Part shown: one piece after another, positions 1 through 8,884 of the stretch
Position numbering within the stretch: position 1 is the first letter of the stretch
How the letters are laid out: every line of letters starts with the position of its first letter
Assembly: GCA_018883305.1 (NCBI GenBank)
Contig: VEQI01000003.1
Location: 1 to 27,926 of the forward strand
Length of the DNA stretch: 27,926 nucleotides
Origin: Limnohabitans sp.
GTDB taxonomy: Bacteria; Pseudomonadota; Gammaproteobacteria; Burkholderiales; Burkholderiaceae_C
Direction: 5' to 3'
Made by a program: the position numbers and the translations under genes
The notes under the pieces: generated by a model
The model's database searches: none
The model's input: only the letters and a program-made list of their open reading frames with translations
Told to the model about the DNA's origin: nothing

Positions 1-902
1 GCGTCCAGGTAAACCGGGCCGGCGCCGTCCATCACGAAGTGGGCATGGCGGGTGGCAGCGCAGTTGGGGATCATGGCCACGGGCTTGCTGGCGGCGTGGG
101 TGGGGTACATCTTGATCTTGACGTCCAGCACCGTGGTGAGGCCACCCAGGCCTTGCGCGCCAATGCCCAGGGCGTTGACCTTGTCATGCAGTTCCAGGCG
201 CAGTTCCTCGACCTGGGAAAGTTTCTCGCCACGCGAGGCCTTGGCCTGCAGTTCGTACATGTCCAGGTCGTCCATCAGGCTTTCCTTGGCCATCAGCACG
301 GCTTTTTCGGCCGTCCCGCCAATGCCGATGCCCAGCATGCCGGGCGGGCACCAGCCGGCGCCCATGGTGGGCACCGTCTTGAGCACCCAGTCCACCACGC
401 TGTCACTGGGGTTGAGCATGACCATCTTAGACTTGTTCTCACTGCCGCCGCCCTTGGCCGCCACGGTGATGTCCAGTTTGTCACCGGCCACGATCTCGGT
501 GAAGATGACGGCGGGGGTGTTGTCCTTGGTGTTTTTGCGCAGGAATTGCGGGTCATCCACCACCGAGGCGCGCAGCATGTTGTCCGGATGGTTGTAGCCA
601 CGGCGCACGCCCTCGTTGATGGCGTCTTCCAGCGTGCCTTTGAAGCCTTCCAGGCGCACGCCCATGCCAATCTTGAGGAACACGTTGACGATGCCGGTGT
701 CCTGGCAAATGGGGCGGTGGCCCATGGCGCTCATCTTGCTGTTGGTCAGGATCTGAGCAATGGCGTCCTTGGCCGCTGGCGACTGCTCACGCTCATAGGC
801 GCGGGCCAGGTGGGCAATGTAGTCGCTCGGGTGATAGTAGCTGATGTACTGCAGGGCAGCGGCAACAGATTCGATCAGATCGTCTTGGCGGATGATGGTC
901 AT
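1..902 (-). CDS. fumA: Fumarate hydratase, class I (4Fe-4S), partial at left edge
   Basis: Interconverts fumarate and L-malate in the TCA cycle, in the cytoplasm. The reading frame runs off the left edge without a stop, so about 300 N-terminal residues of a protein normally around 510 long are present. The start is the ATG whose complement lies at 900-902; the product begins MTIIRQDDLIESV. It has the class I motif CQDTG with Cys66, a second Cys in WCPPG at 185 and a third in PNCAATRH at 281. The spacing of these three cysteines matches the ligands of the oxygen-sensitive [4Fe-4S] cluster in characterised class I fumarases. It is divergent from acs across a 175-bp spacer. The class is clear; the exact paralog name (fumA or fumB) is not resolvable from sequence. 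Confidence 0.93.
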   Translation of the reverse strand, partial: MTIIRQDDLIESVAAALQYISYYHPSDYIAHLARAYEREQSPAAKDAIAQILTNSKMSAMGHRPICQDTGIVNVFLKIGMGVRLEGFKGTLEDAINEGVRRGYNHPDNMLRASVVDDPQFLRKNTKDNTPAVIFTEIVAGDKLDITVAAKGGGSENKSKMVMLNPSDSVVDWVLKTVPTMGAGWCPPGMLGIGIGGTAEKAVLMAKESLMDDLDMYELQAKASRGEKLSQVEELRLELHDKVNALGIGAQGLGGLTTVLDVKIKMYPTHAASKPVAMIPNCAATRHAHFVMDGAGPVYLD

Positions 903-1077
903 GGCGGTGTGCGCGGGGCGCATAAGTGATGGAGCCGGAAATGGGGGATTTTAGGGAAGAAACCCGTACGACAGCACTCAGGGCCTATGTCAGCACCGTG
1001 TTAGTCAGTAGCCTGTAAGAGCCTGGCGCGACAGTCCCGCTGTTGAGCGAATTTCATTTTCCGAGGAGACCCCACCC

Positions 1078-3048
1078 ATGAGCACGCCCGAGACCGCCCT
1101 CTACAACCCGCCTGCGGACTTTGCCAAAAACGCGGCCGTGTCCGGTTTTGCCGCCTATGAAGCGCTGTGCAAGCAAGCGGACCAGGATTACGAAGGCTTT
1201 TGGGCGGCCCAGGCCAAGCGCCTGCTGAGCTGGAAAAAACCTTTCACCAAGGTCCTCAATGAAAGCAATGCCCCGTTCTTCAAGTGGTTTGAAGATGGCA
1301 CGCTGAATGCCTCTTACAACTGCCTGGATCGCAACATTGAGCGCGGCCTGGGCGACAAGACCGCCATCATTTTTGAAGCCGATGGCGGCGAAGTTACCAA
1401 GGTCACCTACAGCCAGCTGCTGGCCAAGACCTGCCAATACGCCAACACGCTCAAAAGCCTGGGCGTGAAAAAAGGCGACCGCGTGATGATCTACATCGCC
1501 ATGTCGGTGGACGGCGTGGCCGCCATGCAGGCCTGTGCCCGCATTGGGGCGACTCATTCGGTGGTGTTCGGCGGCTTCTCCGCCCAGTCACTGCGTGACC
1601 GCATCGAGGACACCGGTGCCGTGGCGCTCATCACGGCCGACTGCCAGGTGCGCGGCGGCAAGCAGCTGCCCCTGAAAGCCATCGTCGATGAAGCACTCAC
1701 CCTGGGCGGCTGCGACAGCATCAAGAACGTGCTGGTCGTCAACCGTGGCAATGCCAAGATTGACATGAAAGCCGGTCGCGACCTGTGGATGCACGAGGTG
1801 GCCGACAAACAACCCACCACCTGCGAGCCCGAGTGGGTCGAGGCCGAGCATCCGCTGTTTTTGCTCTACACCTCCGGCTCCACCGGCAAGCCTAAAGGTG
1901 TGCAGCACTCCACCGGCGGCTACCTGCTGCATGCAGCCCTCACCACCGAGTGGACCTTCGACCTGAAAGCCAACGATGTGTTCTGGTGCACCGCCGACAT
2001 CGGCTGGGTGACGGGCCACACCTACATCACCTACGGCCCGCTGGCCCTGGGTGGCACCGAGATCGTGTTCGAAGGCGTGCCCACCTACCCGGACGCTGGC
2101 CGCTTCTGGAAGATGATCCAGGATCACCAAGTCACCGTGTTCTACACCGCGCCCACGGCCATCCGCTCGCTCATCAAGGCGGCAGAGTCCAACGACGCTG
2201 TGCACCCCAAGAGCTACAACCTCAAGAGCCTGCGCCTCTTGGGCTCGGTGGGCGAGCCCATCAACCCGGCCGCCTGGGAGTGGTATCACAAGCACGTGGG
2301 CGGCGGCCGTTGCCCCATCGTGGACACCTTCTGGCAGACCGAAACCGGTGGCCACATGATCACCCCGCTGCCGGGCGCCACCACCCTGGTGCCGGGCTCG
2401 TGCACGCTGCCCTTCCCGGGCATCCAGGCCGCCATCGTCGATGAGACGGGCAAGGACGTGCCCAACGGGCAGGGCGGCATTTTGGTGGTCAAGCGCCCCT
2501 GGCCGTCCATGATCCGCAACATCTGGGGCGACCCTGAGCGTTTCAAGAAAAGCTACTACCCCGATGACTTCAAGGGCAAGTATTACCTGGCCGGCGACGG
2601 CGCCATTCGCGACGAGAAGACCGGGTATTTCACCATCACTGGTCGTATCGACGACGTGCTGAACGTGTCGGGCCACCGCATGGGTACGATGGAAATCGAA
2701 TCTGCCCTGGTCAGCTGCACCGAGCTGGTGGCCGAAGCCGCGGTGGTGGGCCGCCCTGATGACACCACCGGCGAGGCCGTGGTGGCCTTCGTGGTGCTCA
2801 AGCGCCCGCGCCCCACCGGCGACGAGGCCAAGGCCATCGCCAAGACACTGCGCGACCACGTGGGCAAGGAGATCGGCCCGATCGCCAAGCCCAAGGACAT
2901 CCGTTTTGGCGACAACCTGCCCAAGACCCGTTCCGGCAAGATCATGCGCCGCTTGCTGCGTTCCATCGCCAAGGGCGAGGCCATCACGCAGGATACCTCC
3001 ACGCTGGAGAACCCGGCCATTCTGGATCAGTTGTCCGAGAACAACTGA
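1078..3048 (+). CDS. acs: Acetyl-CoA synthetase (AMP-forming)
   Basis: Activates acetate with ATP and CoA to acetyl-CoA in the cytoplasm. The 656-residue length is normal for Acs. The adenylate-forming P-loop YTSGSTGKPKG is at 264-274. The motif DTFWQTETGG contains Trp419, the residue that in Salmonella Acs closes the acyl pocket around acetate. The C-terminal motif PKTRSGKIMRR contains Lys621, the catalytic lysine and the site of regulatory acetylation in the family. The ATG is preceded by a good ribosome site (GAGGAGAC, about 8 nt upstream). It ends before a strong hairpin terminator shared with the convergent cytochrome gene. It is divergent from the fumarase gene. The substrate call is firm because the Trp-containing motif separates Acs from propionyl-CoA and longer-chain synthetases. 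Confidence 0.96.
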   Translation: MSTPETALYNPPADFAKNAAVSGFAAYEALCKQADQDYEGFWAAQAKRLLSWKKPFTKVLNESNAPFFKWFEDGTLNASYNCLDRNIERGLGDKTAIIFEADGGEVTKVTYSQLLAKTCQYANTLKSLGVKKGDRVMIYIAMSVDGVAAMQACARIGATHSVVFGGFSAQSLRDRIEDTGAVALITADCQVRGGKQLPLKAIVDEALTLGGCDSIKNVLVVNRGNAKIDMKAGRDLWMHEVADKQPTTCEPEWVEAEHPLFLLYTSGSTGKPKGVQHSTGGYLLHAALTTEWTFDLKANDVFWCTADIGWVTGHTYITYGPLALGGTEIVFEGVPTYPDAGRFWKMIQDHQVTVFYTAPTAIRSLIKAAESNDAVHPKSYNLKSLRLLGSVGEPINPAAWEWYHKHVGGGRCPIVDTFWQTETGGHMITPLPGATTLVPGSCTLPFPGIQAAIVDETGKDVPNGQGGILVVKRPWPSMIRNIWGDPERFKKSYYPDDFKGKYYLAGDGAIRDEKTGYFTITGRIDDVLNVSGHRMGTMEIESALVSCTELVAEAAVVGRPDDTTGEAVVAFVVLKRPRPTGDEAKAIAKTLRDHVGKEIGPIAKPKDIRFGDNLPKTRSGKIMRRLLRSIAKGEAITQDTSTLENPAILDQLSENN

Positions 3049-3088
3049 TCGTGTCGGGCCCAGGCCTCCTCCTGGGGCCAGGCAATAA

Positions 3089-3124
3089 AAAAAACCCCGG
3101 TGCCTCGCGGCAGCGGGGTTTTTT
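3089..3124. terminator. Bidirectional intrinsic terminator between acs and cytochrome c gene
   Basis: A perfect 11-bp stem (AAAAAACCCCG at 3089-3099 pairing with CGGGGTTTTTT at 3114-3124) has a 14-nt loop. The A-run and T-run flank the GC core on opposite sides, so it reads as a Rho-independent terminator on both strands. That fits its position between the convergent ends of acs and the cytochrome gene. Confidence 0.9.
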
Positions 3125-3141
3125 GCTGGGTTTGCGCTGAA

Positions 3142-3459
3142 TTACTTCTGGCTCAGCACCCAGGCGGCCAATTTCTTGGCTTCAGCTTCCGAGACTTGTG
3201 GGTTGGCGGGCATGGGAACAGCGCCCCATACACCCGAGCCGCCCTTTTGAATCTTGGTGGCCAGCGCATCGGCAGCGCCTTTGTCAGCGGCGTACTTCTT
3301 GGCCACATCTTTGTAAGCGGGGCCCACGAGTTTGCGGTCCACGGCGTGGCAGGCCATGCAGTTTTTGGCGGTGGCCAGGGCTTGGTCCGCGACAGCCGGC
3401 AGTGCCAGCAGCGAGCCAGCAGCCACGACCAGCATGGACAAGTGTTGCTTGAGTTTCAT
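3142..3459 (-). CDS. Periplasmic class I cytochrome c (c551/c552-like)
   Basis: A 105-residue small electron carrier. Residues 1-24 form a Sec signal peptide (MKLKQHLSML, hydrophobic core, PAVA-D cleavage site). The haem-binding motif CMACH occupies 34-38, with Cys34 and Cys37 for thioether links and His38 as axial ligand. Met83 in VPMPANPQVS is the likely second axial ligand, as in the c551/c552 family. The ATG at 3457-3459 (complement) was chosen because it starts the signal peptide and is preceded by AAAGGA; a longer in-frame extension further upstream overlaps ilvD and is not credible. It lies 49 bp downstream of ilvD on the same strand and could be cotranscribed. Its redox partner is not indicated by the context. 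Confidence 0.92.
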   Translation of the reverse strand: MKLKQHLSMLVVAAGSLLALPAVADQALATAKNCMACHAVDRKLVGPAYKDVAKKYAADKGAADALATKIQKGGSGVWGAVPMPANPQVSEAEAKKLAAWVLSQK

Positions 3460-3508
3460 ATCGGTCCTTTCAAGTAGCAATGATGAAATATAAGGGACAA
3501 CAAGCTGC

Positions 3509-5221
3509 TTAGTAGCAGCTGTCGGATGGGAAGTTGTCCAGCACCGCACCCTTGCTGGCACTGGCGGCGTTGAAGGCAAACTTGGCCTGAACGCCACGCA
3601 GGTAACGCGGTGCGGGGGCCTTCCAGCCCGCACGACGCTTGGCCAGCTCGGTGTCATCGACGTTGAGTTGGAGCACCTGCTTGTGCGCGTCGATGGTGAT
3701 GGAGTCACCCTCATGCACCAGGGCGATATTGCCGCCAGCAGCTGCTTCGGGTGCCACATGGCCGACCACCATCCCCCAGGTGCCGCCCGAGAAACGGCCG
3801 TCGGTGATGAGGCCCACGCTTTCGCCCAGACCAGCGCCGATGAGTGCGCCTGTGGGGGCCAGCATTTCCGGCATGCCGGGACCACCCTTGGGGCCGAGAT
3901 AGCGCAGAACCATGACATCACCCGCTTTGATCTTGCCATCCAGGATGGCCTTGAGGGCGGATTGCTCGTCGTCGAACACTCGGGCCGGGCCGGTGATGAC
4001 CGGATTCTTCAGGCCAGTGATCTTGGCCACAGCACCTTCGGGAGACAGGTTGCCTTTGAGGATGGCCAGGTGACCTTCCGCATACAAGGCTTTGTCGATG
4101 GTGCGGATCACGTCCTGATTGGCCGGCGGCACATCGGGCACATCCTTGAGCGTTTCGGCGATGGTTTTGCCGGTGACGGTCATGCAGTCGCCGTGCAGCA
4201 AGCCGGCGTTGAGCAACACCTTCATGACCTGCGGAATGCCGCCGGCCTTGTGCAGGTCCACCGCCAGGTAGCGGCCGCTGGGCTTGAGGTCACAAATGAC
4301 CGGCACTTTGCGGCGCACGCGCTCGAAGTCGTCAATGGTCCACTCCACGCCGGCGGCGTGGGCGATGGCCAGGAAGTGCAGCACCGCGTTGGTGGAGCCG
4401 CCGGTGGCCATGATGACGGTGACGGCGTTCTCAATGGCTTGACGGGTGACGATGTCACGCGGCTTGAGGTCTTTCTTGATGGCCTCGATCAGCACGCGGG
4501 CGGACTCCTTGGCGGAGTTTTGCTTTTCGTCGTGCGGGTTGGCCATGGTGGAGGAATAGGGCAGCGACATGCCCATGGCCTCGAAGGCGCTGGACATGGT
4601 GTTGGCGGTGTACATGCCGCCGCACGAACCGGTGCCGGGGATGGCACGCTTTTCAATTTCCAGCAGGTCGTTGTCGCTCAGTTTGCCCGCAGCGTTCTCG
4701 CCCACGGCTTCAAAGACGCTCACGATGTTGAGCTCTTTGCCCTGGTAGTGGCCGGGCAGGATGGTGCCACCGTACACGTACACCGCCGGCACATTGGCAC
4801 GCAGGATGCCCATCATGCCGCCTGGCATGTTTTTGTCGCAGCCACCGACCACCAGCACGCCATCCATCCACTGGCCTTGCACGCAGGTTTCAATGCAGTC
4901 CGCGATGACTTCACGGCTGACCAGGCTGTACTTCATGCCCTCGGTGCCCATGGCCATGCCGTCAGAGATGGTGGGGGTGCCGAAGATCTGGGCATTGCCA
5001 CCCGCTTCTTCGATGCCGGCCACGGCGGCGTCCGCCAGTTTTTGCAAGCCGCTGTTGCAGGGCGTGATGGTGCTGTGACCGTTGGCCACGCCCACCATGG
5101 GCTTGACGAAGTCGCTTTGCTCGTAGCCCATGGCGTAGTACATGGAACGGTTGGGTGCGCGCGACTTGCCCTCGGTGATGTTGGCCGAGCGACGGTTGAT
5201 CTTGATGGGTTTGGTGTCCAT
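3509..5221 (-). CDS. ilvD: Dihydroxy-acid dehydratase
   Basis: Catalyses dehydration of 2,3-dihydroxy-3-methylbutanoate and its ethyl homologue to 2-keto acids, a late step of valine, isoleucine and leucine synthesis. At 570 residues it matches the IlvD/Edd family. Candidate Fe-S ligands are Cys55 (PCNSGLQ), Cys128 (GGCDKNMPG) and Cys200 (GTGSCGGMYTANTM). Three cysteines in this short form are typical of the [2Fe-2S] subgroup, as in plant and cyanobacterial enzymes. The C-terminal part has the conserved TDGRFSGGTWGMVVGHVAPEA motif. Only 70 bp separate its start from the divergent lgt start. No other ilv genes are in the window. The alternative, 6-phosphogluconate dehydratase (Edd), is less likely because the spacing and motifs fit IlvD. 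Confidence 0.96.
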   Translation of the reverse strand: MDTKPIKINRRSANITEGKSRAPNRSMYYAMGYEQSDFVKPMVGVANGHSTITPCNSGLQKLADAAVAGIEEAGGNAQIFGTPTISDGMAMGTEGMKYSLVSREVIADCIETCVQGQWMDGVLVVGGCDKNMPGGMMGILRANVPAVYVYGGTILPGHYQGKELNIVSVFEAVGENAAGKLSDNDLLEIEKRAIPGTGSCGGMYTANTMSSAFEAMGMSLPYSSTMANPHDEKQNSAKESARVLIEAIKKDLKPRDIVTRQAIENAVTVIMATGGSTNAVLHFLAIAHAAGVEWTIDDFERVRRKVPVICDLKPSGRYLAVDLHKAGGIPQVMKVLLNAGLLHGDCMTVTGKTIAETLKDVPDVPPANQDVIRTIDKALYAEGHLAILKGNLSPEGAVAKITGLKNPVITGPARVFDDEQSALKAILDGKIKAGDVMVLRYLGPKGGPGMPEMLAPTGALIGAGLGESVGLITDGRFSGGTWGMVVGHVAPEAAAGGNIALVHEGDSITIDAHKQVLQLNVDDTELAKRRAGWKAPAPRYLRGVQAKFAFNAASASKGAVLDNFPSDSCY

Positions 5222-5291
5222 GGGCGACTAGCAATAAAAAAAGACGGAGAAAAACGAGTGTAACGCTGGACGTCCATGCACAATAGTCCCC

Positions 5292-6092
5292 ATGTTGATT
5301 CACCCCGAATTCAATCCGGTGGCCCTGCAGGTTGGCCCATTGGCCATTCATTGGTATGGCGTGACCTATCTGGCGGCGTTTGCCCTGTTTGTGCTGCTGG
5401 CGCGCGTACGGCTGCGACACCCCACTTTTGCCCAGGCGGTCCCCCCCTGGCGCCCCAGCGACGTGGAAGATCTGCTGTTTTGGGGCGTGATGGGGGTGAT
5501 TGTGGGCGGGCGCCTGGGGTATTGCCTGTTTTATAAACCCGGTTATTACGCCACCCACCCGCTGGAGGTGCTGTACGTCTGGCAAGGCGGGATGAGCTTT
5601 CATGGTGGGATGCTGGGCGTGACGGGGGCCATGGCCCTGTGGGCGCGCAGCCGTGGCAGAGCCTGGTTGTCCGTCATGGACTTCATTGCGCCTTGCGTGC
5701 CCACGGGTTTGGCTGCCGGGCGGGTGGGTAACTTCATCAATGGCGAGTTATGGGGGCGCCTGGCCGACCCCTCCCTGCCCTGGGGCATGGTGTTCCCGCA
5801 CAGCGGCACCTCTTTGCCTCGCCACCCGTCCCAGATCTACCAGTTCTTGCTGGAAGGCCTGCTGCTGTATGTGTTGCTTTGGTGGTTTGCCCGCCGACCC
5901 CGGCCGCTGGGCGCAGTGTCCGGGGCGTTTTTGCTGGGTTACGGGGTCTTTCGCTTTCTGGCCGAATACTTCCGTGAGCCCGACGCCCACCTGGGACTGT
6001 TGTCCTTGGGCATGAGCATGGGGCAGTGGTTGTGCGTGCCCATGGTGCTGGTGGGGGCGGGTGTGTTGGTCTGGTCACATCGGCGGGCATAA
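5292..6092 (+). CDS. lgt: Prolipoprotein diacylglyceryl transferase
   Basis: Inner-membrane enzyme that moves diacylglycerol from phosphatidylglycerol onto the lipobox cysteine of prolipoproteins, the first step of lipoprotein maturation. The 266-residue protein has about seven hydrophobic segments. The Lgt signature GRVGNFINGELWGR lies at 143-156 and contains the conserved Arg (144) and Asn. His104 in the MSFHGG segment is also conserved in the family. No clear Shine-Dalgarno sequence precedes the ATG. A CACAAT element ends only 7 nt upstream, so a very short leader or leaderless message is possible, but this is weak. It is followed by a 117-bp gap and then an unrelated Bug-family gene. Confidence 0.95.
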   Translation: MLIHPEFNPVALQVGPLAIHWYGVTYLAAFALFVLLARVRLRHPTFAQAVPPWRPSDVEDLLFWGVMGVIVGGRLGYCLFYKPGYYATHPLEVLYVWQGGMSFHGGMLGVTGAMALWARSRGRAWLSVMDFIAPCVPTGLAAGRVGNFINGELWGRLADPSLPWGMVFPHSGTSLPRHPSQIYQFLLEGLLLYVLLWWFARRPRPLGAVSGAFLLGYGVFRFLAEYFREPDAHLGLLSLGMSMGQWLCVPMVLVGAGVLVWSHRRA

Positions 6093-6209
6093 TGCGCTTC
6101 ATTCACCCGGGTGACTGATCGTCCCGGGGCTTGCGCCCAGAATCCAGGCGCGACCACCAGGGGCCCCAGGCTCCGCGGTGAGTCCGCCGACCTGAAGCAG
6201 GAGACACTC

Positions 6210-7193
6210 ATGAGCACTGTCCTCAATCGCAGAACGCTGTTGCGTGTGGGCGTGGCTTCGGCCGCAGCCGCCACCTGGCCCGTGTTGGCTGATCCCAATT
6301 GGCCCACCAAGCCCGTCACCCTGGTGGTGCCTTTTCCGGCTGGCGGTGGCACCGATGCCTTTGCCCGTCCGTTGTCGGCCCAGTTCTCCAAACTGACCGG
6401 CAAGCAACTGGTGATTGACAACCGCGGTGGTGCGGGCGGCAACCTGGGCGCTGGTGTGGCTGCCAAGGCCGCCCCTGATGGCTACACCCTGTTCATGGGC
6501 GCGGTGCATCACTCCATCGCCCCGTCCATGTATCCCCGGCTGGATTACGACCTGGAGAAAGACTTTGTGCCGCTGGCCCTCTTGGCGGTGGTGCCACAGG
6601 TGCTGGTGGTCAATCCGCGCAAACTGCCCGGCGATTTCAAGGCCTTCATGGAAGCGGTGCACAAGTCGCCCGGCCAATACAACTACGGTTCGGCCGGTGG
6701 TGGTACCTCGCACCACCTGGCGGGTGAGTTGTTCAAAATCCAGAGCAAGACCTTCATCACCCACATTCCTTATCGGGGGGCGGGGCCCGCGCTCCAAGAC
6801 TTGATCGCGGGCAATGTGGACATGATGTTCGATGGTCTGGGGTCATCGGCGCAACACATCAAGTCGGGGCGGGTCAAGGCATTGATGGTCTCCGGCGCCA
6901 AGCGCAATCCCGCATTCCCCGACGTGCCCTGCGCTGCCGAAGTGGGGCTGCCCGATTACACCGTGACCACCTGGTATGGCCTGTGGGCACCCCGTGGCAT
7001 CACGGCCGAGGTGCAGGCCCGCATTCTTGAAGAGGTGCGCCGCGTGGCAGTCACCGATGACATCAAGGCCGCATGGCAAGCCAATGGCGCTGAATTCCCC
7101 AACACCACAGGCGCGGCCTTTGGCACCTTTGTCAATGGCGAGATCCGTCGTTGGGCGGCAGTGGTCAAAGCCTCGGGTGCCAAGCTGGACTGA
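6210..7193 (+). CDS. Bug/TctC-family periplasmic solute-binding protein (next to matB)
   Basis: A 327-residue extracytoplasmic binding protein of the tripartite tricarboxylate transporter (TctC/Bug) family, which usually captures carboxylates. The ATG at 6210 follows CAGGAGA and begins a signal peptide with a twin-arginine-like NRRTLLRVG at 6-14, a hydrophobic run and a cleavage site near VLA-D; Tat export is possible. The mature start NWPTKPVTLVVPFPAGGGTD is the usual family N-terminus. Later family motifs include VIDNRGGAGGNLGA, AAPDGYTL and HIPYRGAGPALQDL. The matB-like gene starts 23 bp after its stop, so the two very probably share a transcript; by context the ligand may be malonate or a related short dicarboxylate (inference). 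No TctA/TctB partner is present nearby. Confidence 0.9.
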   Translation: MSTVLNRRTLLRVGVASAAAATWPVLADPNWPTKPVTLVVPFPAGGGTDAFARPLSAQFSKLTGKQLVIDNRGGAGGNLGAGVAAKAAPDGYTLFMGAVHHSIAPSMYPRLDYDLEKDFVPLALLAVVPQVLVVNPRKLPGDFKAFMEAVHKSPGQYNYGSAGGGTSHHLAGELFKIQSKTFITHIPYRGAGPALQDLIAGNVDMMFDGLGSSAQHIKSGRVKALMVSGAKRNPAFPDVPCAAEVGLPDYTVTTWYGLWAPRGITAEVQARILEEVRRVAVTDDIKAAWQANGAEFPNTTGAAFGTFVNGEIRRWAAVVKASGAKLD

Positions 7194-7216
7194 AAGACTT
7201 TCATCTCCCTCTCATC

Positions 7217-8758
7217 ATGAAGAACGAAAACTTGTTTGCCGCCTTGCGCGCGGCTTTCCCTGCCCGGTTGGACGACATTGCCGTGGAGACCGACAACGGC
7301 CTGTGTTACAGCTGGCGCGACCTGGACCGTGCCAGCGCCATGATGGCCAACTTGCTGGTGCAGCTGGACATCCCGCCCGCTTCACGCATTGCGGTGCAGG
7401 TGGAAAAATCCGTCGAGGCGATGATTCTGTATCTCGCCACCTTGCGCGCGGGCCATGTGTTTTTGCCACTCAACACGGCCTATCAAAGCGCCGAAATTGA
7501 ATACTTCATCGGCAACGCCGAGCCTGCCGTGGTGGTGTGCACTGGGCGCAACTTCGGCTGGGTGAGCCCCATTGCCTTCAAGGCGGGCACGCGCCATGTG
7601 TTCACCTTGAATGATGACCGCACCGGCTCACTGCTGGAACGTGCTGCCCATTGCAGTGATCGCCATACACCGGCAGTGCGTCGCGGCAGCGATCTGGCGG
7701 CCATTCTCTACACCAGTGGCACCACTGGTCGCAGCAAGGGCGCCATGCTCACGCATGACAACCTGCACAGCAATGCGGCCATGCTGAAAGATTACTGGGG
7801 TTGGGTGCCGGGCGATGTGCTGGTTCATGCCTTGCCCATCTTCCATGTGCACGGCCTCTTTGTGGCCATTCATGGTGCTTTGCTCAATGGCAGCAAGATG
7901 CTGTGGCATGCCAAGTTCGACCCCAAGCGTGTCTTGGCGGATTTGCCACGTGCCACGGTGTTCATGGGAGTGCCCACGCTGTATGTGCGCATGCTGGCTG
8001 AACCCACACTCAACAAAGACACCACGCGCCACATGCGCCTGTTCATTGCCGGCTCAGCGCCCTTGCTGATTGAGACTTTCCAAGCCTGGCAAGAACGCAC
8101 GGGCCACACCATCCTGGAGCGGTACGGCATGAGTGAAACCATCATGCTGACCTCCAACCCCTACCGGGCTGACAAGCGGCATGGCGGTCAGGATGAACGC
8201 CGTGGTGGCACGGTGGGCTTCCCCTTGCCGGGCGTGTCCCTGCGCGTGGTGGACGACGCCGGCCAACCGGTGTCCGTGGATGAAATTGGTGGCATTCAGG
8301 TCAAGGGGCCCAACGTGTTTCCCGGCTACTGGCGCATGCCCGAAAAAACCGCGGAAGAGTTCACCGCGGATGGCTACTTCAAGACCGGGGACGTCGGCAA
8401 AGTGGACGCCCGTGACTATGTGACTATCGTGGGGCGCAGCAAGGACCTGATCATCAGCGGCGGCTATAACGTCTATCCGGCTGAAATTGAGGGCTACATC
8501 AACGAGATGTCTGGTGTGGCTGAAAGTGCGGTGGTGGGGGTACCCCACCCCGACTTTGGCGAAGTGGGCGTGGCCGTGGTGATCGCCAAGCCAGGTGCCA
8601 AGCTCAATGCCGAGGCGATCATTGCGGACCTCAAGTCCAAGCTGGCCAACTTCAAGATTCCCAAGCAGTGTTATGTGGTGGCTGAGTTGCCGCGCAATGC
8701 CATGGGGAAGGTGCAGAAGAATCTGCTGAGGGATCAGCACAAGGGGTTGTTTGCCTGA
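7217..8758 (+). CDS. matB: Malonyl-CoA synthetase-like acyl-CoA ligase (MatB type)
   Basis: A 513-residue adenylate-forming ligase, predicted to convert malonate (or methylmalonate) plus ATP and CoA to the CoA thioester. The P-loop YTSGTTGRSKG is at 165-175, the A5-type motif is RYGMSETIM, the hinge region is KTGDVGKVD, and Lys498 in NAMGKVQKNLL is the C-terminal catalytic lysine. Length, the IFHVHGLFVA segment and the GVPTLYVRML segment (with an Arg in the acyl-site region) fit MatB rather than long-chain FadD. The start is the ATG at 7217, right after the Bug gene; the Shine-Dalgarno is weak, so coupling to the upstream gene is plausible. No malonyl-CoA decarboxylase (matA) is in the window, so the malonyl-CoA may feed lipid or other synthesis. 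Substrate is inferred from family resemblance. Confidence 0.82.
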   Translation: MKNENLFAALRAAFPARLDDIAVETDNGLCYSWRDLDRASAMMANLLVQLDIPPASRIAVQVEKSVEAMILYLATLRAGHVFLPLNTAYQSAEIEYFIGNAEPAVVVCTGRNFGWVSPIAFKAGTRHVFTLNDDRTGSLLERAAHCSDRHTPAVRRGSDLAAILYTSGTTGRSKGAMLTHDNLHSNAAMLKDYWGWVPGDVLVHALPIFHVHGLFVAIHGALLNGSKMLWHAKFDPKRVLADLPRATVFMGVPTLYVRMLAEPTLNKDTTRHMRLFIAGSAPLLIETFQAWQERTGHTILERYGMSETIMLTSNPYRADKRHGGQDERRGGTVGFPLPGVSLRVVDDAGQPVSVDEIGGIQVKGPNVFPGYWRMPEKTAEEFTADGYFKTGDVGKVDARDYVTIVGRSKDLIISGGYNVYPAEIEGYINEMSGVAESAVVGVPHPDFGEVGVAVVIAKPGAKLNAEAIIADLKSKLANFKIPKQCYVVAELPRNAMGKVQKNLLRDQHKGLFA

Positions 8759-8884
8759 GTGGGCGTTATCGGGGAGTGGACATTCGTCCCTTCACCGTAG
8801 CCCTCAACCCAATGAACGCAACGTGTGGGTGTTCAAACTGGTGGAGAGGCCTGGTGATTCGGTTGAAACAGTGGGCCCCCTTGC

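Noticed and set aside
1020..1077. Possible sigma-54 promoter (CTGGCGCG ... CCGCTG) before acs
   Set aside because: The GG and GC elements do not have the -24/-12 spacing and the TTGC part is absent; too weak to call.
1588..2859. Long open frame (about 420 codons) on the strand opposite acs
   Set aside because: It mirrors the acs codon pattern in high-GC DNA, is rich in His/Gly/Ala/Val and has no recognisable domain. acs itself is certain.
3142..3939. Longer version of the cytochrome c with a 160-residue N-terminal extension
   Set aside because: The extension overlaps ilvD in another frame and lacks any domain, and the internal ATG has a good ribosome site followed by a standard signal peptide.
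3668..5263. Open frame of about 530 codons opposite ilvD
   Set aside because: A GC-driven antisense shadow with His-Gly-rich low-complexity content; ilvD is unambiguous on the other strand.
8759..8884. Search for a terminator or small gene between matB and the convergent YrdC-like gene
   Set aside because: No hairpin with a T-run and no frame with a ribosome site were seen in these 126 bp.
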